Source: Paenibacillus fonticola DSM 21315
GTDB lineage: Bacteria > Bacillota > Bacilli > Paenibacillales > Paenibacillaceae
Assembly (NCBI RefSeq): GCF_000381905.1
Contig: NZ_KB907271.1
Location: 1-64,000, forward strand
Direction of reading: 5' to 3'
Length of the DNA: 64,000 bases
Shown here: one piece after another, positions 1-8,100 of the stretch
Position numbering within the stretch: position 1 is the first letter of the stretch
How the letters are laid out: every line of letters begins with the position of its first letter
The notes under the pieces: generated by a model
The model's input: only the letters and a program-made list of their open reading frames with translations
Database searches by the model: none
Told to the model about the DNA's origin: nothing
Made by a program: the position numbers and the translations under genes

Positions 1-660
1 AAGGCACTTGACAAGCTCACGCCGGAGCACGAGGCCCGGGAGCAAACGAAGGTTCGGGAGAGAATATGCGTGATTCGTTTGCACTAGGTTTGCCAAGAAC
101 TGAACGTGCGTTTCTAGCTTGCAAAAGCTCTCCTTGACGAAGGCATAACATGTGGTACCCAACCCACGGATAGCAGCGTGCCGACCGTCGCCCGCATTTT
201 TGCTCTCGCGCCACGTGCTCAGGCAGAAAAAATAGAGGGTTTGACAAAAACGTTCATAGCAACGAATCTCAGACACTCTATTTGCGGTTTTTCCTCTGTT
301 TGAAGCAGTAAAGACTGAAATAACGTTGCCCAGCTTCGTTACATTTTGAGAAGGGTTATTTTTACACAGATAGCGATCATCAGCTTCGTTATAAAATTTC
401 GTTCACGTTCTGAGTCACATTTTCGATCTAAGCCCTGGGAAAGGAACAGTCTTGGATAAGAGCTATAGCTTAGCTTACACAAAGTGGATGTGCAAATACC
501 ACATTGAAGATCCGTTATGCAGCAACAAGAGCAAAAAGAAATAAACCAGTTTAACAGGTAAGTGAAAGCGACAAATAACACTGAGCCTGATCAGATTTGT
601 GGTCAGGCTAGCATTTTTAGGCGCAGTTTGGCAACAGGGGGTTATACCCCAACAGCAAAC
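1..660. other. Left edge without a convincing gene
   Basis: No reading frame here has a good ribosome binding site, a recognisable motif or a family resemblance. The first 87 bases are open on the plus strand in frame 1 (beginning KALDKLTPEHEAREQ and ending at a TAG). This could be the 3' tail of a gene that starts outside the window, but it is too short to assign. The rest is moderately AT-rich and carries one terminator-like hairpin and one short palindrome at 660-678 (CCACCCG / CGGGTGG arms) with no T run on either side. Confidence 0.5.
584..619 (+). terminator. Possible rho-independent terminator
   Basis: Arms AGCCTGA (584-590) and TCAGGCT (603-609) pair perfectly around a 12-base loop and are followed by AGCATTTTTAG. 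The stem is short and no clear gene lies upstream, so the call is tentative. Confidence 0.35.
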
Positions 661-687
661 CACCCGCCCAACGGGTGGTCATGATTC

Positions 688-757
688 CGTTCGATATAGA
701 GATACAGAGATATGGGGATATGGAGATTTCGATATGGAGAAATGGAGATAGGGAGAA
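688..757. repeat. Degenerate GATATGGA-type short repeat
   Basis: Purine-rich, imperfect repetition of a GATATGGAGA-like unit (variants GATATAGA, GATACAGA, GATATGGG, GATATGGA, AATGGAGA). It ends directly at the stop codon of the TetR gene and would form its 3' untranslated region. It looks like slippage-derived low-complexity sequence. Confidence 0.6.
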
Positions 758-760
758 AAT

Positions 761-1651
761 TTAGCTCCCGAAAACGAGCTTTTCGATTTGCTTCAGCACC
801 TGGCGAAGACTGTGCTCCTTTTCCATGAATCCGATCAGTGAGCGGATCAATACCGGCTTGTGCTGCTCCGCCTGCAGGGCTTCCTGGAGCAGTTCGGCGG
901 CTTCCTGCAGCTCGGCTTTTTTGAAATTTGTAATCTGCAGCTCCGGAATGGTGGTCATAAGATCATTGAGAAGGTCAGGCAGTCTGCGGCGGGTACAGAG
1001 AGACTCTCCCTGGAGTGCTGATTGCATGTACGTATCCATATCTTCTTTTTTGAGCAGCGGAGGTCTGCTGGCCGCCTGTGTATTCGTAGCCATATCTTCC
1101 ATGCAATGAACGATAAATTCTGCCACGTCGCGAAGCAGCAGCAATCTATTTTCGAATACCATCAAGAAGATGATTTCGCGAATGATCCCGTTGTAAATGA
1201 AGACAAGATCCCAGACGTTGGGTCGGACTCCTTCACCAAAAACCCGAATGAGGCTCTCGATGTTGCTTTTGAGCAGGATCGCTCTCATTTGATATAAAAA
1301 TGGAGCGACCTTGCCATCAGGCGTCGAGAATTTCTTCATTTCCTGCATCATGTAATTGTTATTCAAGAAAAATTCGCATTGGCACTCCGTTTCGCGGATA
1401 AAAATTTCCTTCGAGGACAGCGATTTGTCGCTTTGGATTTGCTCCTTCCGCTCAATCATGCTTTCTTGCTGCGATATTAAAATTTCAATCAGGATGTCTT
1501 CCTTCGAGCTGAAAAAATTATACAAGGAGCCTTTGGCTACGCCGCAGTCGTCGGCAATGTTCTGGATCGAGGTAGCAAGATAGCCTTTCTCTAAAAAGAA
1601 ACGCATGGCCGAATCCAAAATTTTCTGCTTGGTTACACTCAAAACCCTCAC
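761..1651 (-). CDS. TetR/AcrR family transcriptional regulator
   Basis: Likely repressor of the divergent drug exporter at 1829. The N-terminal helix-turn-helix is clear: residues 6-60 include KQKILDSAMRFFLEKGY, then TSIQNIADDCGVAKGSLYNFF and KEDILIEIL, the standard TetR layout. The rest is a helical ligand/dimer domain. At 296 residues it is longer than the usual 190-220, with an extra C-terminal helical part. The start used is GTG at 1651; a TTG at 1642 is an alternative and neither has a strong Shine-Dalgarno sequence. The head-to-head arrangement with an exporter and the dyad in the intergenic region support local control. The ligand is unknown. Confidence 0.88.
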   Translation of the reverse strand: MRVLSVTKQKILDSAMRFFLEKGYLATSIQNIADDCGVAKGSLYNFFSSKEDILIEILISQQESMIERKEQIQSDKSLSSKEIFIRETECQCEFFLNNNYMMQEMKKFSTPDGKVAPFLYQMRAILLKSNIESLIRVFGEGVRPNVWDLVFIYNGIIREIIFLMVFENRLLLLRDVAEFIVHCMEDMATNTQAASRPPLLKKEDMDTYMQSALQGESLCTRRRLPDLLNDLMTTIPELQITNFKKAELQEAAELLQEALQAEQHKPVLIRSLIGFMEKEHSLRQVLKQIEKLVFGS

Positions 1652-1670
1652 TCTTTTCTCTAAAAAATGT

Positions 1671-1698
1671 TTGACATTGCTTCAAATTTAAGTAGAAT
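1671..1698 (+). promoter_or_regulatory. Sigma-A-type promoter of the MFS exporter
   Basis: TTGACA at 1671-1676 and TAGAAT at 1693-1698 are separated by 16 bases. It lies between the divergent TetR and MFS genes and points at the exporter. Confidence 0.65.
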
Positions 1699-1709
1699 TA
1701 TTGTATTCA

Positions 1710-1745
1710 ATGACCAGCTGGTTTTTTTAAAAACCATGTAGTCAT
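1710..1745. promoter_or_regulatory. Candidate TetR operator (inverted repeat)
   Basis: A 36-bp imperfect dyad: ATGAC at 1710-1714 mirrors GTCAT at 1741-1745, and GGTTTTT mirrors AAAAACC around the centre. It starts about 12 bases after the -10 box, so a bound repressor would sit on the transcription start and early leader. Assignment to the adjacent TetR protein is inference. Confidence 0.55.
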
Positions 1746-1828
1746 GAGGAGTTATTTTGTTTTCCGTATATATCCTAACATATATTTAGGGAAACCATTA
1801 CAGAGAGAAATGGAGAGAAAACAAACCC

Positions 1829-3313
1829 ATGTCCAAAGACGCCGTCAATGAACCGGCAGAGTTCTCAATTAAGTCGTTAATAGCGCCTCTGCTGGCTGTT
1901 ATTCTAGGAATGATCATGGTTATTCTCGATAGTACAGTCATAAATGTAGCGATACCGAATTTGCAGGAATTTTTCGACACCTCGCTAAAGGCCATCCAAT
2001 GGACGATTACAGGGTATACTCTGGCGTTGTCCGCCGTTATTCCGCTAGCGGGCTGGATGACGGATAAGTTTGGGGCGAAGAAGGTATTCCTCATTACGAT
2101 TACGTTGTTTACGCTAGGCTCAGTGCTGTGCTCCTTGGCTCAGACGTCCGAGCAGCTCGTCGTTTTTCGGGTTATTCAAGGACTAGGCGGGGGGATGGTT
2201 GCCCCGATCGGCATGGCGATGGTGTTCAAGCTGGCTCCACCCGACAAGAGAGGGGCTGTTATGGGAATGCTGGGTATTCCGATGCTGCTTGCGCCAGCTT
2301 CGGGACCGATTTTATCGGGCTGGTTAATAAAGATCGCTTCTTGGCATTGGATTTTCCTGATTAACCTGCCGATTGGCATCGCCGCGATTATTGTCGGCAT
2401 AAAATTCCTGCCCAAGTTTGAGAGCAAGAAGGTTCCAGGACTGGACATCCTTGGAATGATCCTGGCACCGATTGCGTTTGCCACGCTGGCTTTTGGTGTA
2501 AATGAAGGGGGAACGGACTGGTCTTCCCCGGTGACGTTAACGGCACTTCTTGTCGGAGGCATTGCGCTCATTATTTTCATCATCGTAGAATTGAATAAGA
2601 AGGAACCGCTGCTCGAGCTGCGTGTCTTCGGGTCTTCTGATTTTACCAGGGGTGTGCTTTTGTCCTGGATTGTGCAGGTCGCGCTGTTCGGAGCGATTTT
2701 GATGGTCCCGCTCTATTTGCAGAACGTAAGGGGATTTACGCCGCTGCAGAGCGGGTTCACGACGCTGGCCCAGGCGCTGGCTTCGATGATCATGATGCCG
2801 ATTGGCGGAAGATTGTTTGATAAATGGGGTGCGCGTCCGCTCGCCATGACTGGCCTTACTTTGATTACCACGGCGCTGTTCCTGCTCTCGCAAATCAAGG
2901 TGGATACCTCGTTGATCATGGTTGTAGTGCCACTTATCCTCATGGGGGCAGGCATGGGCATGACGATGATGCCGCTGAATACGCATATTCTTAATTCGGC
3001 GCCGCGCAGACTCGTGAATCGGGTAACACCGTTAACCTCGGCGACGCAGCAGGTCGTTACTTCCTTTGCTATCGCCGGCTTGACGGGCTATTTAACATCT
3101 AAAATAACGACGCATATGACTGCTCCAGATACAGCCGGAGATGTCATGGCGAGCTCGACATTAGCCTTTGGCGATACTTTCTTTGTGACGGCATGCATTG
3201 CGGTCTCCGGGCTGCTTCTCAGCATTCTGCTGCGCAAGCCGCGGAACAAACCGGAAGATGCAGTAACCGAGAATGAGACGATGCCGGATGCCAAAGCGAT
3301 GATTTCACATTAA
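1829..3313 (+). CDS. MFS multidrug exporter, DHA2 (EmrB/QacA) family
   Basis: Membrane transporter expected to export drugs or other toxic compounds by proton antiport. The 494-residue length and about 14 hydrophobic segments fit the DHA2 (14-TM) branch. TM1 is followed by LDSTVINVAIPNL, the typical DHA2 motif D1 (LDxTVVNVALP). The loop AGWMTDKFGAKKVF is MFS motif A, and FRVIQGLGGGMVAPIGMAM and the GPILSGWL region match motifs B and C. A ribosome binding site (GGAGAG) lies upstream of the ATG. It stands alone, is divergent from the TetR gene and is followed by a strong terminator. Substrate cannot be read from sequence. Confidence 0.92.
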   Translation: MSKDAVNEPAEFSIKSLIAPLLAVILGMIMVILDSTVINVAIPNLQEFFDTSLKAIQWTITGYTLALSAVIPLAGWMTDKFGAKKVFLITITLFTLGSVLCSLAQTSEQLVVFRVIQGLGGGMVAPIGMAMVFKLAPPDKRGAVMGMLGIPMLLAPASGPILSGWLIKIASWHWIFLINLPIGIAAIIVGIKFLPKFESKKVPGLDILGMILAPIAFATLAFGVNEGGTDWSSPVTLTALLVGGIALIIFIIVELNKKEPLLELRVFGSSDFTRGVLLSWIVQVALFGAILMVPLYLQNVRGFTPLQSGFTTLAQALASMIMMPIGGRLFDKWGARPLAMTGLTLITTALFLLSQIKVDTSLIMVVVPLILMGAGMGMTMMPLNTHILNSAPRRLVNRVTPLTSATQQVVTSFAIAGLTGYLTSKITTHMTAPDTAGDVMASSTLAFGDTFFVTACIAVSGLLLSILLRKPRNKPEDAVTENETMPDAKAMISH

Positions 3314-3352
3314 GCAACACTATGCAACACTAGGCAATAATCGAACTATCGG

Positions 3353-3400
3353 CCCTCAAACTTTCTATCTCATAGAAGGTTTGAGGGCTTTTCTTTTTTT
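3353..3400 (+). terminator. Terminator of the MFS gene
   Basis: Arms CCCTCAAAC (3353-3361) and GTTTGAGGG (3379-3387), with further pairing inside, followed by CTTTTCTTTTTTT. Confidence 0.85.
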
Positions 3401-3554
3401 CGGCCCGTGTTATTTTGACATTGTTCACAAGTGAATCGGCTATTAAACTACTCCAGCCCGCTTCTGATATGTTATCATGAGGGAAGTATGAATGTTGACG
3501 CTAAAACAGCACTTGTAAGAACGAATATCTCTGGAGAATGGATGGAGTATACAT

Positions 3555-5393
3555 ATGAAGTATCGCAATTTGGAAGAATGCGTCGTTGATTTGGAAAGGC
3601 ACGGACATTTGGTCCGTATTCGCGAGGAAGTAGACCCTTATTTGGAAATGGCCGCGATTCATTTGCGCGTCTATGAAGCAGGTGGGCCGGCACTATTATT
3701 TGAGAACGTCAAGGGCACGAAGTACCGGGCTGTCTCTAATCTTTTCGGAACGATCGAGCGGAGCAAATTCATTTTCCGCAACACGTGGCAGGCCGCAGAG
3801 AACGTCATCGCTTTGCGCAATGATCCAATAAAAGCTTTGAAAAAGCCGTTTCAAAGCATGAGCTCAGGCTTGGCCGCGCTTACGGCGCTGCCGTCCAAGA
3901 AGCCAGGCGGCCTGCCGTCCGGCATGCAGGAGATACAAATTTCGGATCTGCCGCAAATTCATCACTGGCCGATGGACGGGGGCGCGTTCATTACGCTGCC
4001 GCAGGTATATACAGAAGATCCGGACAAGCCGGGCATCATGAATTCCAATCTGGGCATGTACCGCGTGCAGCTTAGCGGCAACGACTATGAGATCAACAAG
4101 GAAGTCGGCATGCATTATCAAATCCACCGCGGCATCGGCATTCACCAAGACAAAGCGAATAAGCACGGGATACCGCTGAAGGTAAGCTGTTTTGTCGGCG
4201 GGCATCCGGCGCATTCTCTAGCCGCCGTCATGCCGCTGCCGGAGGGGATGAGCGAGCTGACGATTGCGGGAATGCTCTCCGGGCGGCGTTTTCGCTACGG
4301 TTATGTCGACGGCTATTGTATCAGCCATGACGCGGATTTCGTCATTACGGGCGAAATCCATCCCGGAGAGACGAAGCCGGAGGGACCTTTTGGCGATCAT
4401 CTGGGCTACTACAGCCTAATTCACCCGTTCCCCGTCATGAAGGTACACAAAGTATACGCCAAGCCAAAAGCCATCTGGCCGTTTACAGTTGTCGGACGGC
4501 CTCCGCAGGAGGATACGGCGTTTGGCGAACTGATCCATGAGCTGACCGGCGATGCCGTTAAGCTGGAGGTTCCGGGCGTGAAGGAGGTACAGGCAGTTGA
4601 CGCAGCGGGCGTGCATCCGCTCCTGTTCGCGATCGGCAGCGAGCGATATACGCCGTATCAGCAAGTGAAGCAGCCGGCCGAGCTGTTGACGATTGCCAAT
4701 CATATTCTAGGAACGAACCAATTAAGCTTAGCGAAATATTTGTTTATTACCGCGGAAGAGAAGCAGCCGCTCAGCACATATCGCGAAATCGAATTCTTGA
4801 GCTATATCCTGGAGCGCATTGACCTTCACCGGGATATCCATTTTCATACGAATACGACGATCGATACATTGGATTATTCTGGCACGGGACTGAATACCGG
4901 GAGCAAGGTTGTTTTTGCAGCATACGGAGACAAGAAAAGGGAGCTGTGCACGGAAGTGCCGGACGGGCTGAAGGAAATTCGCGGCTACGAAAACGTCCGT
5001 TTCGTCATGCCGGGTATCGTCGCTATGCAGGGACCTGCATTCCGAGATTATACCAGCGTGAATCAGGAAATGAAGGAGCTTGCCAAGGCGATCGCGGCAA
5101 AAGGAGAATTCCCTTCCTGCCCAATGATTATTCTATGCGACGACAGCGAGTTTCTGAGCGCATCCCTGAGCAATTTCATGTGGGTGACCTTCACGCGCAG
5201 CAATCCGTCTCATGATATATATGGAGTAAACAGCTACTACGACAACAAGCATTGGGCTTGTGACAACGTCATTATCGATGCCCGCAGCAAGCCACATCAA
5301 GCGCCGCCGCTTATTCCCGACCCGTCGGTGGAGAAAAATATTGATCGCTTGTTTGTTAAAGGAGCGAGCCTTGGCGAAATAAAGATAGGATAG
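3555..5393 (+). CDS. UbiD-family decarboxylase (prenylated-FMN dependent)
   Basis: Expected to carry out reversible, non-oxidative decarboxylation of an aromatic or alpha,beta-unsaturated acid with prenylated FMN. The signature PEGPFGDHLGYY matches the UbiD active-site segment (EGPFGDHTGYY in E. coli UbiD), which supplies two of the acidic residues of the R-E-E/D triad. The N-terminal NLEECVVDLERHGHLVRI and GPALLFENVKG are also typical of the family. At 612 residues it belongs to the long form rather than the roughly 450-490 residue enzymes. No UbiX flavin prenyltransferase is nearby, so cofactor must come from elsewhere in the genome. A GGAG site lies 9 bases before the ATG. Single-gene unit with its own terminator. 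The substrate (menaquinone precursor, phenolic acid or other) is open. Confidence 0.85.
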   Translation: MKYRNLEECVVDLERHGHLVRIREEVDPYLEMAAIHLRVYEAGGPALLFENVKGTKYRAVSNLFGTIERSKFIFRNTWQAAENVIALRNDPIKALKKPFQSMSSGLAALTALPSKKPGGLPSGMQEIQISDLPQIHHWPMDGGAFITLPQVYTEDPDKPGIMNSNLGMYRVQLSGNDYEINKEVGMHYQIHRGIGIHQDKANKHGIPLKVSCFVGGHPAHSLAAVMPLPEGMSELTIAGMLSGRRFRYGYVDGYCISHDADFVITGEIHPGETKPEGPFGDHLGYYSLIHPFPVMKVHKVYAKPKAIWPFTVVGRPPQEDTAFGELIHELTGDAVKLEVPGVKEVQAVDAAGVHPLLFAIGSERYTPYQQVKQPAELLTIANHILGTNQLSLAKYLFITAEEKQPLSTYREIEFLSYILERIDLHRDIHFHTNTTIDTLDYSGTGLNTGSKVVFAAYGDKKRELCTEVPDGLKEIRGYENVRFVMPGIVAMQGPAFRDYTSVNQEMKELAKAIAAKGEFPSCPMIILCDDSEFLSASLSNFMWVTFTRSNPSHDIYGVNSYYDNKHWACDNVIIDARSKPHQAPPLIPDPSVEKNIDRLFVKGASLGEIKIG

Positions 5394-5410
5394 ATTTCAG
5401 GTTGTTAATG

Positions 5411-5446
5411 AGCTCCCGTCTCTTTAGAGACGAGAGCTGTTTTTTG
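5411..5446 (+). terminator. Terminator of the UbiD-family gene
   Basis: Near-perfect hairpin with AGCTC..CGTCTC and GAGACG..GAGCT arms around TTTA, followed by GTTTTTTG. Confidence 0.85.
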
Positions 5447-5617
5447 TTATGAAAGATAGGATTATATAAGATGAACTAAGAAACAACATTGTTTCAACTA
5501 ATAAAGTCATGAATCTATTCTTCAAAAATATTTGTTTGCCACCCTACTAATATCTAGTTCATAGTGTGAGGCGTGCATATGATACTAGTAAGCATCATTC
5601 ATAGGGAGGAATAGAAA

Positions 5618-6244
5618 ATGAGACTTTCCGAATTACAGCGTCCATATGATATGATTATGAGCCTTGGCTATAATTGCATGACAGCGTACCAGTTGAAGAG
5701 ATTATCGCTCAGAAATTTTTCGGGCCCAATCGATTGGGTAATTATCCATGAAGCAAAAGATCTTATTCGTTTATTGGACCATCGTTTTCAGGGATATATG
5801 GAGCAACAGAATTTAAAGATACTAGGCACCCATAATGGATTTTTTTCGGTTCAGGACACGGAATACAAAGCGCATTCCTTTCATGATTTTCCGTGCTCTG
5901 GCGATAATCCGGCGATTACGAATTATTATGAATTTAAAGAGAAATTGGACAGACGCACCAGCCGCTTTATGAGCTTAGCTGCCCAAGCAGATTCGGCTTT
6001 GTTTGTTCGCGAGCGCTGCAGTTATGAGGATGCGGTACGTTTGAGAGACAGCCTATCTTCCTTGGTCAAAGGCAAGACACATCTATTAATTATCAACTAT
6101 ACGAGGGAAGGAAGACTTGTTGAGCATAATTGGATAGATGACGGCATTTGCAGCGTAGATGTGAATCTCGATGTCGATGATGAAATTTTTCGTGATTCGT
6201 ATTGGAATGATGCCTTTCGCGGTATGTCATTAATTTGTAAATGA
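5618..6244 (+). CDS. DUF1796 putative papain-like cysteine peptidase
   Basis: Resembles the DUF1796 family of putative cysteine peptidases found in bacterial surface-polysaccharide regions. Visible family marks are YDMIMSLGYNCMTAYQLKR (with the candidate catalytic Cys near residue 19), NFSGPIDWV and a later conserved HNWIDD (candidate His). The true activity of the family is not established as far as I know. Length (208 residues) is normal. AGGGAGGAATAG gives a good ribosome binding site. It heads a three-gene cluster with a CDP-glycerol transferase-like gene and a nucleotidyltransferase, which suggests a role in cell-envelope glycopolymer decoration. Confidence 0.75.
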   Translation: MRLSELQRPYDMIMSLGYNCMTAYQLKRLSLRNFSGPIDWVIIHEAKDLIRLLDHRFQGYMEQQNLKILGTHNGFFSVQDTEYKAHSFHDFPCSGDNPAITNYYEFKEKLDRRTSRFMSLAAQADSALFVRERCSYEDAVRLRDSLSSLVKGKTHLLIINYTREGRLVEHNWIDDGICSVDVNLDVDDEIFRDSYWNDAFRGMSLICK

Positions 6245-6343
6245 TAGGGGATTTGCCCAAGCAAAAGGGATATTCGCCAAATACGATGAATTAACACGAA
6301 GGATGTGCTGCCGTGGAGCAAAGGATCAGGGAGATGATACAAT

Positions 6344-7219
6344 TTGCCCAGACCAATAAACTTTATAACCGTTGAAAGCGAAAGCTATACCCGTATCATC
6401 ACAAGTATCGTAGAGCCGATTCGAAAATACCTGCCGGACAGTTTGATTTCGGATCGCCGGGGGTTGAAGGACGCGGTAAACGTTCATTTTTTTAACGAAG
6501 AGGAATATAGGAATGAGGTTGCCCACACTGGCATTAATGTCAGTATGTTTCATGGGATTGCAGATAAACAGATCCGTACAGGGGAACAAGTCGATTTTCA
6601 TGATTATGTGTTTGTTCCGGGTCCGCTATGGGTAAACAAACTGGTGCGTGACGGAGTGGCTAGGAGCAAATTGTTTATAGTAGGTTATCCTAAGCTAGAT
6701 ATTTTGTTTACTACCCAGCCACCAGCCGAATCAACCAAGAAAGCCGTGTTGTATGCACCAACCCATTCTAAATCCTGTTCCTCCTATCCTGCATTCAAGG
6801 AATTTCTTAACCGCTTTCCTCCACATATTCATTTTGGTGTTTCTTTGCATCCCTATGATCAGGTTAATCCTAAAACAACCATGGAAGAGCTTCTGTCAGC
6901 TGATGTAGTTATTTCGGACACCAGCAGCATTGTTTATGAAGCCTGGGCCTTGGGAAAACCCGTCATCTTTCCTGATTGGCTTGTCAAGGAGAAAGTCATG
7001 AGGGATTGGCCAAACTCCATTTCCGCCAAAATTTATAGCGAGAAAATCGGCTACCATGCGTATAACTTTGATCATATGGTTGAACTGATAGACCTTGCTT
7101 TGATAAAAGGATTAGACGGAAGAACCAAGCAATTCATGAGGCAGATTCTCCCTCAGCAGCTAAGAGGAAAATCCGGAGAAGTCACAGCAAAGATTCTTCA
7201 GAAAATAGCTATGCTATAA
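6344..7219 (+). CDS. CDP-glycerol glycerophosphotransferase-like protein
   Basis: Resembles the C-terminal half of TagB/TagF-type enzymes, which move glycerol-phosphate (or a similar alditol phosphate) from a CDP carrier onto a wall-polymer acceptor at the inner membrane face. Visible motifs are FHGIADK near residue 66, VLYAPTHS, HFGVSLHPYDQ and SADVVISDTSSIVYEAWALGKPVIF, which match the family's His and SD(T)SS motifs. At 291 residues it is shorter than full TagF and lacks an N-terminal glycosyltransferase domain. The only good start is TTG at 6344 with GGGAG about 11 bases upstream. It lies 99 bp after DUF1796 and 46 bp before the nucleotidyltransferase, probably one operon. Confidence 0.78.
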   Translation: MPRPINFITVESESYTRIITSIVEPIRKYLPDSLISDRRGLKDAVNVHFFNEEEYRNEVAHTGINVSMFHGIADKQIRTGEQVDFHDYVFVPGPLWVNKLVRDGVARSKLFIVGYPKLDILFTTQPPAESTKKAVLYAPTHSKSCSSYPAFKEFLNRFPPHIHFGVSLHPYDQVNPKTTMEELLSADVVISDTSSIVYEAWALGKPVIFPDWLVKEKVMRDWPNSISAKIYSEKIGYHAYNFDHMVELIDLALIKGLDGRTKQFMRQILPQQLRGKSGEVTAKILQKIAML

Positions 7220-7265
7220 ATCGATGCTGTAGGGGATGGTCCTAAACATTAAGAGGAGGATACCC

Positions 7266-7982
7266 ATGAAGGTGATCATACTTGCTGCGGGAATGGGCTC
7301 AAGGTTAAAACCGTTAACGAATCATATGCCGAAGACAATGATTACGGTAGGCAATCAAACGATGATCGAAAATATCATTCAGGGGCTAGTGGACCTTCAG
7401 CTCTCGGTAATGGCGATTATAACGGGTTACCAGCACGAAGTACTTGAGCGTTTTTTGAGGCGAAGATTTCCTAAAGTGCGGCTGCAGTTTATATATAATG
7501 ATCAGTATTCAGTAAAAGACAACATTTATTCTTTTTCATTAGCGGAGGAATACGTCGGCAATGAAGAGATGTTGTGTATATGCTCGGATATATATTGTGA
7601 GCCAAAACTGCTGCTAAGAGCGGTTCAAGCGCCGTTCGATATTCTCATGGTGGATGATAAGAAAGAAATTCCTAGTGGAGCAATGAAGGTTAGCGTGGAT
7701 CGTAACGGATTTATCACTAAAATCAGCAAGAAGCTCATGGTAGAAGAAAGCATGGGGGAAATCGTCGGTATTTCCAAAATATCGGCTTCCAATACGGCTT
7801 TCATTTTCGAGCGGGTCGCGACCTTTTTAGACAGAGGGATTGTAAACGTCTGGTGGCCTTATGCTATAAATGACGTCCTGGATCAAATCAAACTGCGTCC
7901 ATGGTCTACAGATGGCATAGGCTGGGTAAATGTGAATACCTTCGATGATTTGAATGAGGCCATGAATATTGCTATCTATTAG
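7266..7982 (+). CDS. NTP transferase (LicC / sugar-1-phosphate nucleotidyltransferase-like)
   Basis: Predicted to make an activated CDP- or NDP-linked donor. The N-terminus MKVIILAAGMGSRLKPLTNH is the nucleotide-binding loop (GxGxRLxPLT), followed by MPKTMITVGNQTMIE. The segment KDNIYSFSLAEEYV and the following CSDIYC (metal-binding Asp) recall LicC-type phosphocholine cytidylyltransferases. I start at ATG 7266, where AGAGGAGG is well placed; an upstream GTG at 7236 has no such site. The gene probably supplies the nucleotide-activated group used by the upstream transferase. The exact nucleotide and acceptor are not readable. Confidence 0.8.
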   Translation: MKVIILAAGMGSRLKPLTNHMPKTMITVGNQTMIENIIQGLVDLQLSVMAIITGYQHEVLERFLRRRFPKVRLQFIYNDQYSVKDNIYSFSLAEEYVGNEEMLCICSDIYCEPKLLLRAVQAPFDILMVDDKKEIPSGAMKVSVDRNGFITKISKKLMVEESMGEIVGISKISASNTAFIFERVATFLDRGIVNVWWPYAINDVLDQIKLRPWSTDGIGWVNVNTFDDLNEAMNIAIY

Positions 7983-7983
7983 G

Positions 7984-8017
7984 AAGAGAGCAGATGCTAT
8001 ATCGGTCTCTTTTTTTT
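7984..8017 (+). terminator. Terminator of the envelope module
   Basis: Arms AAGAGA (7984-7989) and TCTCTT (8006-8011) around a 16-base loop, followed by a run of eight T. The short stem lowers confidence. Confidence 0.6.
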
Positions 8018-8100
8018 GCCATCTTTTTAGTAGCAATCTGTACAGTTGTTGCTTTAATATGGTTGGAGGAACATGCATTTAGACAGGGGGGAAGTAAAGG

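Noticed and set aside
17..247. Open frame on the minus strand at the left edge
   Set aside because: No ribosome binding site, no motif, odd composition; likely chance frame.
339..663. Two overlapping minus-strand frames rich in Cys and Leu
   Set aside because: Low-complexity hydrophobic translation without start signal; crosses a terminator-like hairpin.
660..678. CCACCCG / CGGGTGG palindrome as terminator
   Set aside because: No T run on either strand and no adjacent gene end.
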